From Megalopta genalis (lineage: Eukaryota; Arthropoda; Insecta; Hymenoptera; Halictidae), in assembly GCF_051020955.1 (NCBI RefSeq), contig NW_027476400.1:1-64000 (forward strand): DNA of 64,000 bases. The letters are read 5' to 3'. Positions 38,355-51,660 of this stretch are shown here, piece by piece. The position numbers were made by a program, and so were the translations under genes. Position 1 is the first letter of the stretch. The number at the start of each line of letters is the position of its first letter. The notes beneath the pieces are model-generated. The model did no database searches and was not told where the DNA came from. It saw nothing but the letters and a program-made list of their open reading frames with translations.

Positions 38355-39540
38355 ATACTTGTGATATACATGATTTAGCTACAACTGCATGCGAAAAAAA
38401 CGAGTTAGCTTCAAAACCAAGCGAAACACATGATTTAGCCTCAAATCAATGCGAAGTAGAAGGCTTAGCTTCGAATAAATGCGAAACAAATGGTTTAGCT
38501 TCAAATACTTGTGATATATATGATTTAGCTTCAACAGCATGCGATACAAACGAGTTAGCTTCAAATCCATGCGAAACACATGATTTAGCTTCAAATCAAT
38601 GCGAAGTAGGAGGCTTATCTTCGATCCCATCCGATACAAATAGTTTAGCTTCAAATACTTGTGATATACATGATTTAGCTTCAACAGCATGCGAAACAAA
38701 CGAGTTAGCTTCAAATCCATGCGAAACACATGATTTAGCTTCAAATCAATGCGAATTAGAAGGGTTATCTTGGAATCCATGCGAAACGTATGATATAGCT
38801 TCAAATACTTGTGATATACATGATTTAGATTCAACAGCATGCGAAACAGACGAGTTAGCATGAAATCCATGCGAAACACATGATTTAGCATCAAATCAAT
38901 GCGAAGTAGAAGGCTGATCTTCGAATCCATGCGTAACAAATGGTTTAGCTTCAAATACTTGTGATATACATGATTTAGCTTCAACAGCATGCGAAACAAA
39001 CGAGTTAGCTTCAAATCCATGCGAAATACATGATTTAGCTTCAAATCAATGCGAATTAGAAGGGTTATCTTGGAATCCATGCGAAACGTATTATATAGCT
39101 TCAAATACTTGTGATATACATGATTTAGCTTCAACAGCATGCGAAACAAACGAGTTAGCTTCGAATCCATGCGAAACACATGTTTTAGCATCAAATCAAT
39201 GCGAAGTAGAAGGCTGATCTTCGAATCCATGCGAAACGTATGATATAGCTTCAAATACTTGTGATATACATGATTTAGCTTCAACAGCATGCGAAACAGA
39301 CGAGTTAGCATGAAATCCATGCGAAACACATGATTTAGCATCAAATCAATGCGAAGTAGATGGCTGACCTTCGAATCCATGCGAAGCAAATGGTTTAGCT
39401 TCAAATACTTGTGATATACATGATTTAGCTTCAACAGCATGCGAAGCAAATGAGTTATATTCAAATCCAAGCGACACACATGATTTATCTTCAAATCTAT
39501 GCGAATTAGGAGGGTTATCTTGGAATCCATGCGAAACGTA
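38141..39540. repeat. Copy of 9.78-11.01 kb joined to a short bridge
   Basis: The bridge 38,141-38,310 matches 24,571-24,740 (TTAAAATTAATGCG, then AGTAGCAGGCTGATC). The rest repeats 9,780-11,010. Here this segment follows the relative of 10.8-14.75 kb, whereas at the first locus it precedes it, so the order of the two pieces is exchanged. Confidence 0.75.
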
Positions 39541-40097
39541 TGATATAGCTTCAAATACTTGTGATATACATGATTTAGCTTCAACAGCATGCGAAACAAA
39601 CGAGTTAGCTTCAAATCCATTCGAAACACGTGATTTAGCATCAAATCAATGCGAAGTAGAAGGCTGATCATCGAATCCATGCGTAACAAATGGTTTGGCT
39701 TCAAATACTTGTGATCCACTTGAGTTAGCTTCAACAGCATGCGAAACAAACGAGTTAGCTTCAAATCCATGCGAAACACATGATTTAGCATCAAATCAAT
39801 GCGAAGAGGAATGCTTATCTTCGAATCCATGCGAAACGAATAGTTTAGCTTCAAATACTTGTGATATACATGATTCAGCTTCAACTGCATGCGAAACAAA
39901 CGAGTTATCTTATAATCCATGCGAAACACATGATTTAGCTTCAAATCAATGCGAAGTAGAAGGCTGATCTTCGAATCCATGCGTAACAAATGGTTTAGCT
40001 TCAAATACTTGTGATATGCATGATTTAGCTTCAACAGCATGCGAAACAAACGAGTTAGCTTCAAATCCATGCGAAACACATGATTTTGATTCAAATC

Positions 40098-42110
40098 AAT
40101 GCAAAGTAGAAGGCTAATCTTCGAATCCATGCGAAGCAAATGGTTTAGCTTCAAATACTGGGGATCCACTTGAATAAGCTTCAACAGCATGCGAAACAAA
40201 CGAGTTAGCTTCAAATCCAAGCGAAACACATGATTTATATTCAAATCAATGCGAAGTGGAAGGCTTATCTCCGAATCCATGCGAAACGAATAGTTTAGCT
40301 TCAAATACTTGTGATATACATGATTCAGCTTCGACTGCATGCGAAACAAACGAGTTAGCTTCAAATCCATGCGAAACACATGATTTAGATTAAAATCAAT
40401 GCGAAGTAGAAGGCTTATCTTCGAATCCATGCGAAACAAATGGATTAGCTACAAATACTTGTGATATACATGATTTAGCTACAACAGCATGCGAAAAAAA
40501 CGAGTTAGCTTCAAAACCAAGCGAAACACATGATTTAGCCTCAAATCAATGCGAAGTGGATGGCTTAGCTTCGAATAAATGCGAACCTAATGGTTTAGCT
40601 TCAAATACTTGTGATATGCATGATTTAGCTTCAACTACTAGCGAAAAAAACGAGTTAGCTTCAAATCCAAGCGAAACACATGATTTAGCCTCAAATCAAT
40701 GCGAATTAGAAGGGTTATCTTCGAATCCATGCGAAACAAATGATATAGCTTCAAATACTCGTGATATACATGATTTAGCTTCAACAACATGCGAAACAAA
40801 CGAGTTAGATTCAAATCCATGCGAAACACATGATTTAGCATCAAATCAATGCGAAGTGGAAGGCTTATCTTCGAATCCATGCGAAACAAATGGATCAGCT
40901 TCATAAACTTGTGATATACATGATTTAGCTTCAACAGCATGCGAAATGTACGAGTTAGATTCAAATCCATGCGAAACACATGATTTAGCTTCAAATCAAT
41001 GCGAAGTAAATAGGGTTATCTTCGAATCCATGCGAAACAAATGGGTTAGCTGCAAATACTTGTGATATACATGATTTAGCTTCCACTGCATGCGAAACAA
41101 ACGAGCTAGCTTAAAATCCATGCGATACACATGATTTAGCCTCAAATCAATGCGAAGTAGAAGGCTTAGCTTCGAATAAATGCGAAACAAATGGTTTAGC
41201 TTCAAATACTTGTGATATATATGATTTAGCTTCAACAGCATGCGAAACAAACGAGTTAGCTTCAAATCCATGCGAAACACATGATTCAGATTCAAATCAA
41301 TGCGAAGTAGGAGGCTTATCTTCGACCCCATCCGACACAAATGGTTTATCTTCAAATACTTGTGATATACATGATTTAGCTTCAACAGCATGCGAAACAA
41401 ACGAGTTAGCTTCAAATCCATGCGAAACACATGATTTAGAATCAAATCAATGCTAAGTAGAAGGCTGATCTTCGAATCCATGCGTAACAAATGGTTTAGC
41501 TTCAAATACTTGTGATATACATGATTTAGATTCAACAGCATGCGAAACAAACGAGTTAGCTTCAAATCCATGCGAAACACATGATTTAGCCTCAAATCAA
41601 TGCGAAGTAGAAGGCTTAGCTTCGAATAAATGCGAAACAAATGGTTTACTTTCAAATACTTGTGATATATATGATTTAGATTCAACAGCATGCGAAACAC
41701 ATGATTCAGATTCAAATCAATGCGAAGTAGCAGGCTTATCTTCGATCCCATCCGATACAAATGGTTTAGCTTCAAATACTTGTGATATACATGATTTAGC
41801 TTCAACAGCATGCGAAACAAACAAGTTAGCTTCAAATCCATGCGAAACACATGATTTAGCATAAAATCAATGCTAAGTAGAAGGCTGATCTTCGAATCCA
41901 TGCGTAACAAATGGTTTAGCTTCAAATATTTGTGATATACATGATTTAGCTTCAACAGCATGCGAAACAAACGAGTTAGCTTCAAATCCATGCGAAACAC
42001 ATGATTTAGCTTCAAATCAATGCGAATTAGAAGGGTTGTCTTGGAATCCATGCGAAACGTATGATATAGCTTCAAATACTTGTGATATACATGATTTAGC
42101 TTCAACAGCA
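40098..42110. repeat. About 2-kb superunit, also at 47.27-49.28 and 52.04-54.05 kb
   Basis: The block matches 47,267-49,278 at an offset of 7,168-7,169 and 52,038-54,049 at 11,939. The 31-bp marker is at 41,012, 48,180 and 52,951. Rare bases agree, such as GGGTTGTCTTGG (42,033 and 49,201) and the D/E hybrid (41,673, 48,841 and 53,612). The first 1.1 kb also matches 19,185-20,308 at 20,913. The one-base step in the offset is the GGTTAGC deletion near 47,761, shared with 52,532. Confidence 0.85.
41673..41702. repeat. Hybrid D/E monomer
   Basis: The monomer starts as D (TTCAACAGCATGCG) and ends as E (GAAACACAT), and is followed by an A monomer with GATTCAGATTC, giving a four-monomer unit. Copies are at 48,841-48,870, 53,612-53,641 and 55,233-55,262. 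The later three are followed by CATTCAG instead of GATTCAG, which groups them as more closely related to each other. Confidence 0.85.
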
Positions 42111-45100
42111 TGTGAAAAAAACGTGTTAGCTTCAAAACCAAGCGAAACAAATGACTTAGCATCAAATCAATGCGAAGTAGAAGGCTTAGCTTCGAATCCA
42201 TGCGTAACAAATGGTATAGCTTCAAATACTTGTGATATACATGATTTAGCTTCAACAGCATGCGAAACAAACGAGTTAGCTTCAAATCCATGCGAAACAC
42301 ATGATTTAGCATCAAATCAATGCGAAGTGGAAGGCTTATCTTCGAATCCATGCGAAACAAATGGATCAGCTTCATATACTTGTGATATACATGATTTAGC
42401 TTGAACAGCATGCGAAATGTACGAGTTAGATTCAAATCCATGCGAAACACATGATTTAGATTCAAATAAATGCGAATTAGAAGGGTTATCTTGGAATCTA
42501 TGCGAAACGTATGATATAGCTTCAAATACTTGTGATATACATGATTTAGCTTCAACAGCATGCGAAACAAACGAGTTAGCTTCAAATCCATGTGAAACAC
42601 ATGATTTAGCATCAAATCAATGCAAAGTAGAAGGCTGATCTTCGAATCCATGCGAAACAAATGGTTTAACTTCAAATACTTTTGATACACTTGATTTAGC
42701 TTCAACAGCATGCGAAACAAACGAGTTAGCTTCAAATCCATGCGAAACACATGATTTAGATTCAAATCAATGCGAATTAGAAGGGTTATCTTGAAATCCA
42801 TGCGAAACGTATGATATAGCTTCAAATACTTGTGATATACATGATTTAGCTTCAACAGCATGCGAAACAAACGAGTTAGCTTCAAATCCATGCGAAAAAC
42901 ATGTTTTAGCATCAAATCAATGCGAAGTAGGAGGCTTATCTTCGATTCCATGCGATACAAATGGTTTAGCTTCAAATACATGTGATGTACATGATTTAGC
43001 TTCAACAGCATGCGAAACAAACGAGTTAGCTTCAAATCCATGTGAAACACATGATTTAGCATCAAATCAATGCGAAGTAGAAGGCTAATCTTCGAATCCA
43101 TGCGAAACGAATAGTTTAGCTTCAAATACTTGTGATATACATGATTCAGCTTCAACTGCATGCGAAACAAACGAGTTAGCTTCAAATCCATGCGAAACAC
43201 ATGATTTAGATTAAAATCAATGCGAAGTAGAAGGCTTATCTTCGATTCCATGCGATACAAATGGTTTAGCTTCAAATACTTGTGATATACATGATTTATC
43301 TACAACTGCATGCGAAAAAAACGTGTTAGCTTCAACACCAAGCGAAACACATGATTTAGCCTCAAATCAATGCGAAGTAGATGGCTTACTTCGAATAAAT
43401 GCGAACCAAATGGTTTAGCTTCAAATACTTGTGATATGCATGATTTAGCTTCAACTACTAGCGAAAAAAACGAGTTAGCTTCAAATCCAAGCGAAACACA
43501 TGATTTAGCCTCAAATCAATGCGAATTAGAAGGGTTATCTTCGAATCCATGCGAAACAAATGATATAGCTTCAAATACTTGTGATATACATGATTTAGCT
43601 TCAACAGCATCCGAAACAAACGAGTTAGCTTAAAATCATTGCGAAACACATGATTTAGATTAAAATCAATGCGAAGTAGAAGGCTTATCTTCGAATCCAT
43701 GCGAAACAAATGGTTTAGCTTCAAATACTTGTGATATACATGATTTAGCTTCAACTGCATGCGAAACAAACGAGTTAGCTTCAAATCCATGCGAAATACA
43801 TGATTTTGATTCAAATCAATGCGAATTAGAAGGGTTATCTTGGAATCTATGCGAAACGTATGATATAGCTTCAAATACTTGTGATATACATGATTTAGCT
43901 TCAACAGCATGCGAAACAAACGAGTTAGCTTCAAATCCATGTGAAACACATGATTTAGCATCAAATCAATGCAAAGTAGAAGGCTAATCTTCGAATCCAT
44001 GCGAAGAAAATGGTTTAGCTTCAAATACTTGGGATCCACTTGAGTTAGCTTCAACAGCATGCGAAAGAAACGAGTTAGCTTCAAATCCAAGCGAAACACA
44101 TGATTTATATTCAAATCAATGCGAAGTGGAAGGCTTATCTTCGAATCCATGCGAAACGAATAGTTTAGCTTCAAATACTTGTGATATACATGATTCAGCT
44201 TCAACTGCATGCGAAACAAACGAGTTAGCTTCAAATCCATGCGAAACACATGATTCAGATTCAAATCAATGCGAAGTAGGAGGCTTATCTTCGATCCCAT
44301 CCGATACAAATGGTTTAGCTTTAAATACTTGTGATATACATGATTTAGCTTCAACAGCATGCGAAACAAACGAGTTAGCTTCAAATCCATGCGAAACACA
44401 TGATTTAGAATCAAATCAATGCTAAGTAGAAGGCTGATCTTCGAATCCATGCGTAACAAATGGTTTAGCTTCAAATACTTGTGATATGCATGATTTAGCT
44501 TCAACTACTAGCGAAAAAAACGAGTTAGCTTCAAATCCAAGCGAAACACATGATTTAGCCTCAAATCAATGCGAATTAGAAGGGTTATCTTCGAATCCAT
44601 GCGAAACAAATGATATAGCTTCAAATACTCGTGATATACATGATTTAGCTTCAACAGCATGCGAAACAAACGAGTTAGCTTCAAATCCATGCGAAAAACA
44701 TGTTTTAGCATCAAATCAATGCGAAGTAGGAGGCTTATCTTCGATTCCATGCGATACAAATGGTTTAGCTTCAAATACATGTGATGTACATGATTCAGCT
44801 TCAACAGCATGCGAAACAAACGAGTTAGCTTCAAATCCATGCGAAACACATGATTTAGAATCAAATCAATGCTAAGTAGAAGGCTGATCTTCGAATCCAT
44901 GCGTAACAAATGGTTTAGCTTCAAATACTTGTGATATACATGATTCAGCTTCAACTGCATGCGAAAAAAACGTGTTAGCTTCAACACCAAGCGAAACACA
45001 TGATTTAGCCTCAAATCAATGCGAAGTAGATGGCTTACTTCGAATAAATGCGAACCAAATGGTTTAGCTTCAAATACTTGTGATATGCATGATTTAGCTT

Positions 45101-46889
45101 CAACTACTAGCGAAAAAAACGAGTTGGCTTCAAATCCAAGCGAAACACATGATTTAGCCTCAAATCAATGCGAATTAGAAGGGTTATCTTCGAATCCATG
45201 CGAAACAAATGATATAGCTTCAAATACTTGTGATATACATGATTTAGCTTCAACAGCATCCGAAACAAACGAGTTAGCTTAAAATCATTGCGAAACACAT
45301 GATTTAGATTATAATCAATGCGAAGTAGAAGGCTTATCTTCGAATCCATGCGAAACAAATGGTTTAGCTTCAAATACTTTTGATACACTTGATTTAGCTT
45401 CAACTGCTCGCGAATCAAACAAGTTAGCTTCAAATCCATGCGAACACATGAATTAGCTTCAAATCAATGCGAAGTAGGAGGCTTATCTTCGATTCCATGC
45501 GAAGCAAATGGTTTAGCTTCAAATACTTGGGATCCACTTGAGTTAGCTTCAACAGCATGCGAAACAAACGAGTTAGCTTCAAATCCAAGCAAAACACATG
45601 ATTTATATTCAAATCAATGCGAAGTGGAAGACTTATCTTCGAATCCATGCGAAACGAATAGTTTAGCTTCAAATACTTGTGATATACATGATTCAGCTTC
45701 AACTGCATGCGATACAAACGAGTTAGCTTCAAATCCATGCGAAACACATGATTCAGATTCAAATCAATGCGAAGTAGGAGGCTTATCTTCGATCCCATCC
45801 GATACAAATGGTTTAGCTTTAAATACTTGTGATATACATGATTTAGCTTCAACAGCATGCGAAACAAACGAGTTAGCTTCAAATCCATGCGAAACACATG
45901 ATTTAGAATCAAATCAATGCTAAGTAGAAGGCTGATCTTCGAATCCATGCGTAACAAATGGTTTAGCTTCAAATACTTGTGATATGCATGATTTAGCTTC
46001 AACTACTAGCGAAAAAAACGAGTTAGCTTCAAATCCAAGCGAAACACATGATTTAGCCTCAAATCAATGCGAATTAGAAGGGTTATCTTCGAATCCATGC
46101 GAAACAAATGATATAGCTTCAAATACTCGTGATATACATGATTTAGCTTCAACAGCATGCGAAACAAACGAGTTAGCTTCAAATCCATGCGAAACACATG
46201 ATTCAGATTCAAATCAATGCGAAGTAGGAGGCTTATCTTCGATCCCATCCGATACAAATGGATTAGCTTCAAATACTTGTGATATACATGATTTAGCTTC
46301 AACAGCATGCGAAACAAACGAGTTAGCTTCAAATCCATGCGAAACACATGATTTAGAATCAAATCAATGCTAAGTAGAAGGCTGATCTTCGAATCCATGC
46401 GTAACAAATGGTTTAGCTTCAAATACTTGTGATATACATGATTTAGATTCAACAGCATGCGAAACAAACGAGTTAGCTTCAAATCCATGCGAAACACATG
46501 ATTTAGCATCAAATCAATGCGAAGTGGGATGATTATCTTCGAATCCATGCGAAACGAATAGTTTAGCTTCAAATACTTGTGATATACATGATTCAGCTTC
46601 AACTGCATGCGAAACAAACGAGTTATCTTATAATCCATGCGAAACACATGATATAGCTTCAAATCAATGCGAAGTAGAAGGCTGATCTTCGAATCCATGC
46701 GTAACAAATGGTTTAGCTTCAAATACTTGTGATATGCATGATTTAGCTTCAACAGCATGCGAAACAAACGAGTTAGATTCAAATCCATGCGAAACAAATG
46801 ACTTAGCATCAAATCAATGCGAAGTAGAAGGCTTAGCTTCGAATCCATGCGTAACAAATGGTATAGCTTCAAATACTTGTGATATACAT

Positions 46890-49800
46890 GATTTAGCTTC
46901 AACAGCATGCGAAATGTACGAGTTAGATTCAAATCCATGCGAAACACATGATTTAGCTTCAAATCAATGCGAAGTAAATAGGGTTATCTTCGAATCCATG
47001 CGAAACAAATGGGTTAGCTGCAAATACTTGTGATATACATGATTTAGCTTCCACTGCATGCGAAACAAACGAGCTAGCTTAAAATCCATGCGATACACAT
47101 GATTTTGATTCAAATCAATGCGAATTAGAAGGGTTATCTTGGAATCTATGCGAAACGTATGATATAGCTTCAAATACTTGTGATATACATGATTTAGCTT
47201 CAACAGCATGCGAAACAAACGAGTTAGCTTCAAATCCATGTGAAACACATGATTTAGCATCAAATCAATGCAAAGTAGAAGGCTAATCTTCGAATCCATG
47301 CGAAGCAAATGGTTTAGCTTCAAATACTTGGGATCCACTTGAGTAAGCTTCAACAGCATGCGAAACAAACGAGTTAGCTTCAAATCCAAGCGAAACACAT
47401 GATTTATATTCAAATCAATACGAAGTGGAAGGCTTATCTCCGAATCCATGCGAAACGAATAGTTTAGCTTCAAATACTTGTGATATACATGATTCAGCTT
47501 CGACTGCATGCGAAACAAACGAGTTAGCTTCAAATCCATGCGAAACACATGATTTAGATTAAAATCAATGCGAAGTAGAAGGCTTATCTTCGAATCCATG
47601 CGAAACAAATGGATTAGCTACAAATACTTGTGATATACATGATTTAGCTACAACTGCATGCGAAAAAAACGAGTTAGCTTCAAAACCAAGCGAAACACAT
47701 GATTTAGCCTCAAATCAATGCGAAGTGGATGGCTTAGCTTCGAATAAATGCGAACCAAATGGTTAGCTTCAAATACTTGTGATATGCATGATTTAGCTTC
47801 AAGTACTAGCGAAAAAAACGAGTTAGCTTCAAATCCAAGCGAAACACATGATTTAGCCTCAAATCAATGCGAATTAGAAGGGTTATCTTCGAATCCATGC
47901 GAAACAAATGATATAGCTTCAAATACTCGTGATATACATGATTTAGCTTCAACAACATGCGAAACAAACGAGTTAGATTCAAATCCATGCGAAACACAAG
48001 ATTTAGCATCAAATCAATGCGAAGTGGAAGGCTTATCTTCGAATCCATGCGAAACAAATGGATCAGCTTCATATACTTGTGATATACATGATTTAGCTTC
48101 AACAGCATGCGAAATGTACGAGTTAGATTCAAATCCATGCGAAACACATGATTTAGCTTCAAATCAATGCGAAGTAAATAGGGTTATCTTCGAATCCATG
48201 CGAAACAAATGGGTTAGCTGCAAATACTTGTGATATACATGATTTAGCTTCCACTGCATGCGAAACAAACGAGCTAGCTTAAAATCCATGCGATACACAT
48301 GATTTAGCCTCAAATCAATGCGAAGTAGAAGGCTTAGCTTCGAATAAATGCGAAACAAATGGTTTAGCTTCAAATACTTGTGATATATATGATTTAGCTT
48401 CAACAGCATGCGAAACAAACGAGTTAGCTTCAAATCCATGCGAAACACATGATTCAGATTCAAATCAATGCGAAGTAGGAGGCTTATCTTCGATCCCATC
48501 CGACACAAATGGTTTATCTTCAAATACTTGTGATATACATGATTTAGCTTCAACAGCATGCGAAGCAAACGAGTTAGCTTCAAATCCATGCGAAACACAT
48601 GATTTAGAATCAAATCAATGCTAAGTAGAAGGCTGATCTTCGAATTCATGCGTAACAAATGGTTTAGCTTCAAATACTTGTGATATACATGATTTAGATT
48701 CAACAGCATGCGAAACAAACGAGTTAGCTTCAAATACATGCGAAACACATGATTTAGCCTCAAATCAATGCGAAGTAGAAGGCTTAGCTTCGAATAAATG
48801 CGAAACAAATGGTTTACCTTCAAATACTTGTGATATATATGATTTAGCTTCAACAGCATGCGAAACACATCATTCAGATTCAAATCAATGCGAAGTAGCA
48901 GGCTTATCTTCGATCCCATCCGATACAAATGGTTTAGCTTCAAATACTTGTGATATACATGATTTAGCTTCAACAGCATGCGAAACAAACAAGTTAGCTT
49001 CAAATCCATGCGAAACACATGATTTAGCATAAAATCAATGCTAAGTAGAAGGCTGATCTTCGAATCCATGCGTAACAAATGGTATAGCTTCAAATATTTG
49101 TGATATACATGATTTAGCTTCAACAGCATGCGAAACAAACGAGTTAGCTTCAAATCCATGCGAAACACATGATTTAGCTTCAAATCAATGCGAATTAGAA
49201 GGGTTGTCTTGGAATCCATGCGAAACGTATGATATAGCTTCAAATACTTGTGATATACATGATTTAGCTTCAACAGCATGCGAAACAAACGAGTTAGCTT
49301 CAAATCCATGTGAAACACATGATTTAGCATCAAATCAATGCAAAGTAGAAGGCTAATCTTCGAATCCATGCGAAGCAAATGGTTTAGCTTCAAATACTTG
49401 GGATCCACTTGAGTTAGCTTCAACAGCATGCGAAACAAACGAGTTAGCTTCAAATCCAAGCGAAACACATGATTTATATTCAAATCAATGCGAAGTGGAA
49501 GGCTTATCTTCGAATCCATGCGAAACGAATAGTTTAGCTTCAAATACTTGTGATATACATGATTCAGCTTCAACTGCATGCGAAACAAACGAGTTAGCTT
49601 CAAATCCATGCGAAACACATGATTCAGATTCAAATCAATGCGAAGTAGGAGGCTTATCTTCGATCCCATCCGATACAAATGGTTTAGCTTCAAATACTTG
49701 TGATATACATGATTTAGCTTCAACAGCATGCGAAACAAACGAGTTAGCTTCAAATCCATGCGAAACACATGATTTAGAATCAAATCAATGCTAAGTAGAA

Positions 49801-51068
49801 GGCTGATCTTCGAATCCATGCGTAACAAATGGTTTAGCTTCAAATACTTGTGATATGCATGATTCAGCTTCAACTACTAGCGAAAAAAACGAGTTAGCTT
49901 CAAATCCAAGCGAAACACATGATTTAGCCTCAAATCAATGCGAATTAGAAGGGTTATCTTCGAATCCATGCGAAACAAATGATATAGCTTCAAATACTCG
50001 TGATATACATGATTTAGCTTCAACAGCATGCGAAACAAACGAGTTAGATTCAAATCCATGCGAAACACATGATTTAGCATCAAATCAATGCGAAGTGGAA
50101 GGCTTATCTTCGAATCCATGCGAAACAAATGGATCAGCTTCATATACTTGTGATATACATGATTTAGCTTGAACAGCATGCGAAATGTACGAGTTAGATT
50201 CAAATCCATGCGAAACACATGATTTAGCTTCAAATCAATGCGAAGTAAATAGGGTTATCTTCGAATCCATGCGAAACAAATGGGTTAGCTGCAAATACTT
50301 GTGATATACATGATTTAGCTTCCACTGCATGCGAAACAAACGAGCTAGCTTAAAATCCATGCGATACACATGATTTAGCCTCAAATCAATGCGAAGTAGA
50401 AGGCTTAGCTTCGAATAAATGCGAAACAAATGGTTTAGCTTCAAATACTTGTGATATACATGATTTAGATTCAACAGCATGCGAAACAAACGAGTTAGCT
50501 TCAAATCCATGCGAAACACATGATTTAGCCTCAAATCAATGCGAAGTAGAAGGCTTAGCTTCGAATAAATGCGAAACAAATGGTTTACCTTCAAATACTT
50601 GTGATATATATGATTTAGCTTCAACAGCATGCGAAACAAAAGAGTTAGCTTCAAATCCATGCGAAACACATGATTTAGCTTCAAATCAATGCGAAGTAGG
50701 AGGCTTATCTTCGATCCCATCCGATACAAATGGTTTAGCTTCAAATACTTGTGATATACATGATTTAGCTTCAACAGCATGCGAAACAAACGAGCTAGCT
50801 TCAAATCCATGCGAAACACATGATTTAGCATCAAATCAATGCGAAGTAGAAGGCTTATCTTCGAATCCATGCGAAACAAATGGTTTAGCTTCAAATACTT
50901 GTGATATACATGATTTAGCTACAACTGCATGCGAAAAAAACGAGTTAGCTTCAAAACCAAGCGAAACACATGATTTAGCCTCAAATCAATGCGAAGTAGA
51001 AGGCTTAGCTTCGAATAAATGCGAAACAAATGGTTTAGCTTCAAATACTTGTGATATATATGATTTAG
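46890..51068. repeat. 4.2-kb block, copy 1, containing a 2,071-bp superunit
   Basis: The 31-bp markers at 46,980, 48,180 and 50,251 are spaced 1,200 and 2,071 bp. The block matches 51,661 onward at 4,771 bp up to about 49,309. The next 450 bp (about 49,310-49,759, three HOR units) have no partner at the matching place, and the match then resumes at 4,321 bp. From 49,743 to 51,068 it also matches 55,685-57,010 at 5,942 bp. No gene is supported. Confidence 0.88.
50762..50911. repeat. Exemplar 150-bp HOR unit (monomers D-E-A-B-C)
   Basis: This unit lies close to the apparent consensus and shows the five monomers in phase. D (50,762-50,791) has CAACAGCATGCGAAAC and the palindrome GCATGC. E (50,792-50,821) has AATCCATGCGAAACACAT. 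A (50,822-50,851) has AATCAATGCGAAGTAGAA. B (50,852-50,881) has GGCTTATCTTCGAATCC. C (50,882-50,911) has AATACTTGTGATATACAT. G+C is about 37%. Four of the five monomers keep GCGAA at the same place, while C has GTGAT there. The 150-bp length is close to the 147 bp wrapped in a nucleosome core, which may be coincidence. Confidence 0.93.
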
Positions 51069-51660
51069 CTGCAACAGCATGCGATACAAACGAGTTAGCT
51101 TCAAATCCATGCGAAACACATGATTTAGCTTCAAATCAATGCGAAGTAGGAGGCTTATATTCGATCCCATGCGATACAAATGGTTTACCTTCAAATACTT
51201 GCGATATACATGATTTAGCTTCAACTGCTCGCGAATCAAACAAGTTAGCTTCAAATCCATGCGAACACATGATTTAGCTTCAAATCAATGCGAAGTAGGA
51301 GGCTTATCTTCGATTCCATGCGATACAAATGGTTTAGCTTCAAATACATGTGATGTACATGATTTAGCTTCAACAGCATGCGAAACAAACGAGTTAGCTT
51401 CAAATCCATGTGAAACACATGATTTAGCATCAAATCAATGCGATGTAGAAGGCTAATCTTCGAATCCATGCGAAGCAAATGGTTTAGCTTCAAATACTTG
51501 TGATCCACTTGAGTTAGCTTCAACAGCATGCGAAACAAACGAGTTAGCTTCAAATCCATGCGAAACACATGATTTAGCCTCAAATCAATGCGAAGTAGAA
51601 GGCTTAGCTTCGAATAAATGCGAAACAAATGGTTTACCTTCAAATACTTGTGATATATAT

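Larger units (their letters stand above)
39541..46890. repeat. Third-subfamily mosaic
   Basis: Third-subfamily markers dominate: GGGATCCACTTGA (about 40,160), CAACTACTAGCG (40,635, 43,455, 44,507, 45,091 and 46,003), GGCTTACTTCG (43,383 and 45,031) and a C monomer with ACATGTGATGTACAT (about 42,978 and 44,778). Local repeats include 43.37-43.63 against 45.02-45.28 kb (offset 1,649) and 44.49 against 45.98 kb (offset 1,498). B monomers change back and forth between TGA, TAA and TTA in the plus frame. No gene is supported. Confidence 0.8.

Noticed and set aside
50852..50881. CENP-B box in monomer B (TTCGAATCCATGCGAAA)
   Set aside because: TTCG is present but the required A and CGGG are not at the right spacing. 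The resemblance is partial and off by one base.
50882..50911. Telomere-like repeat (GGTTTAG at the start of monomer C)
   Set aside because: It is a single seven-base match inside a longer unit and is never repeated in tandem as telomeric DNA would be.
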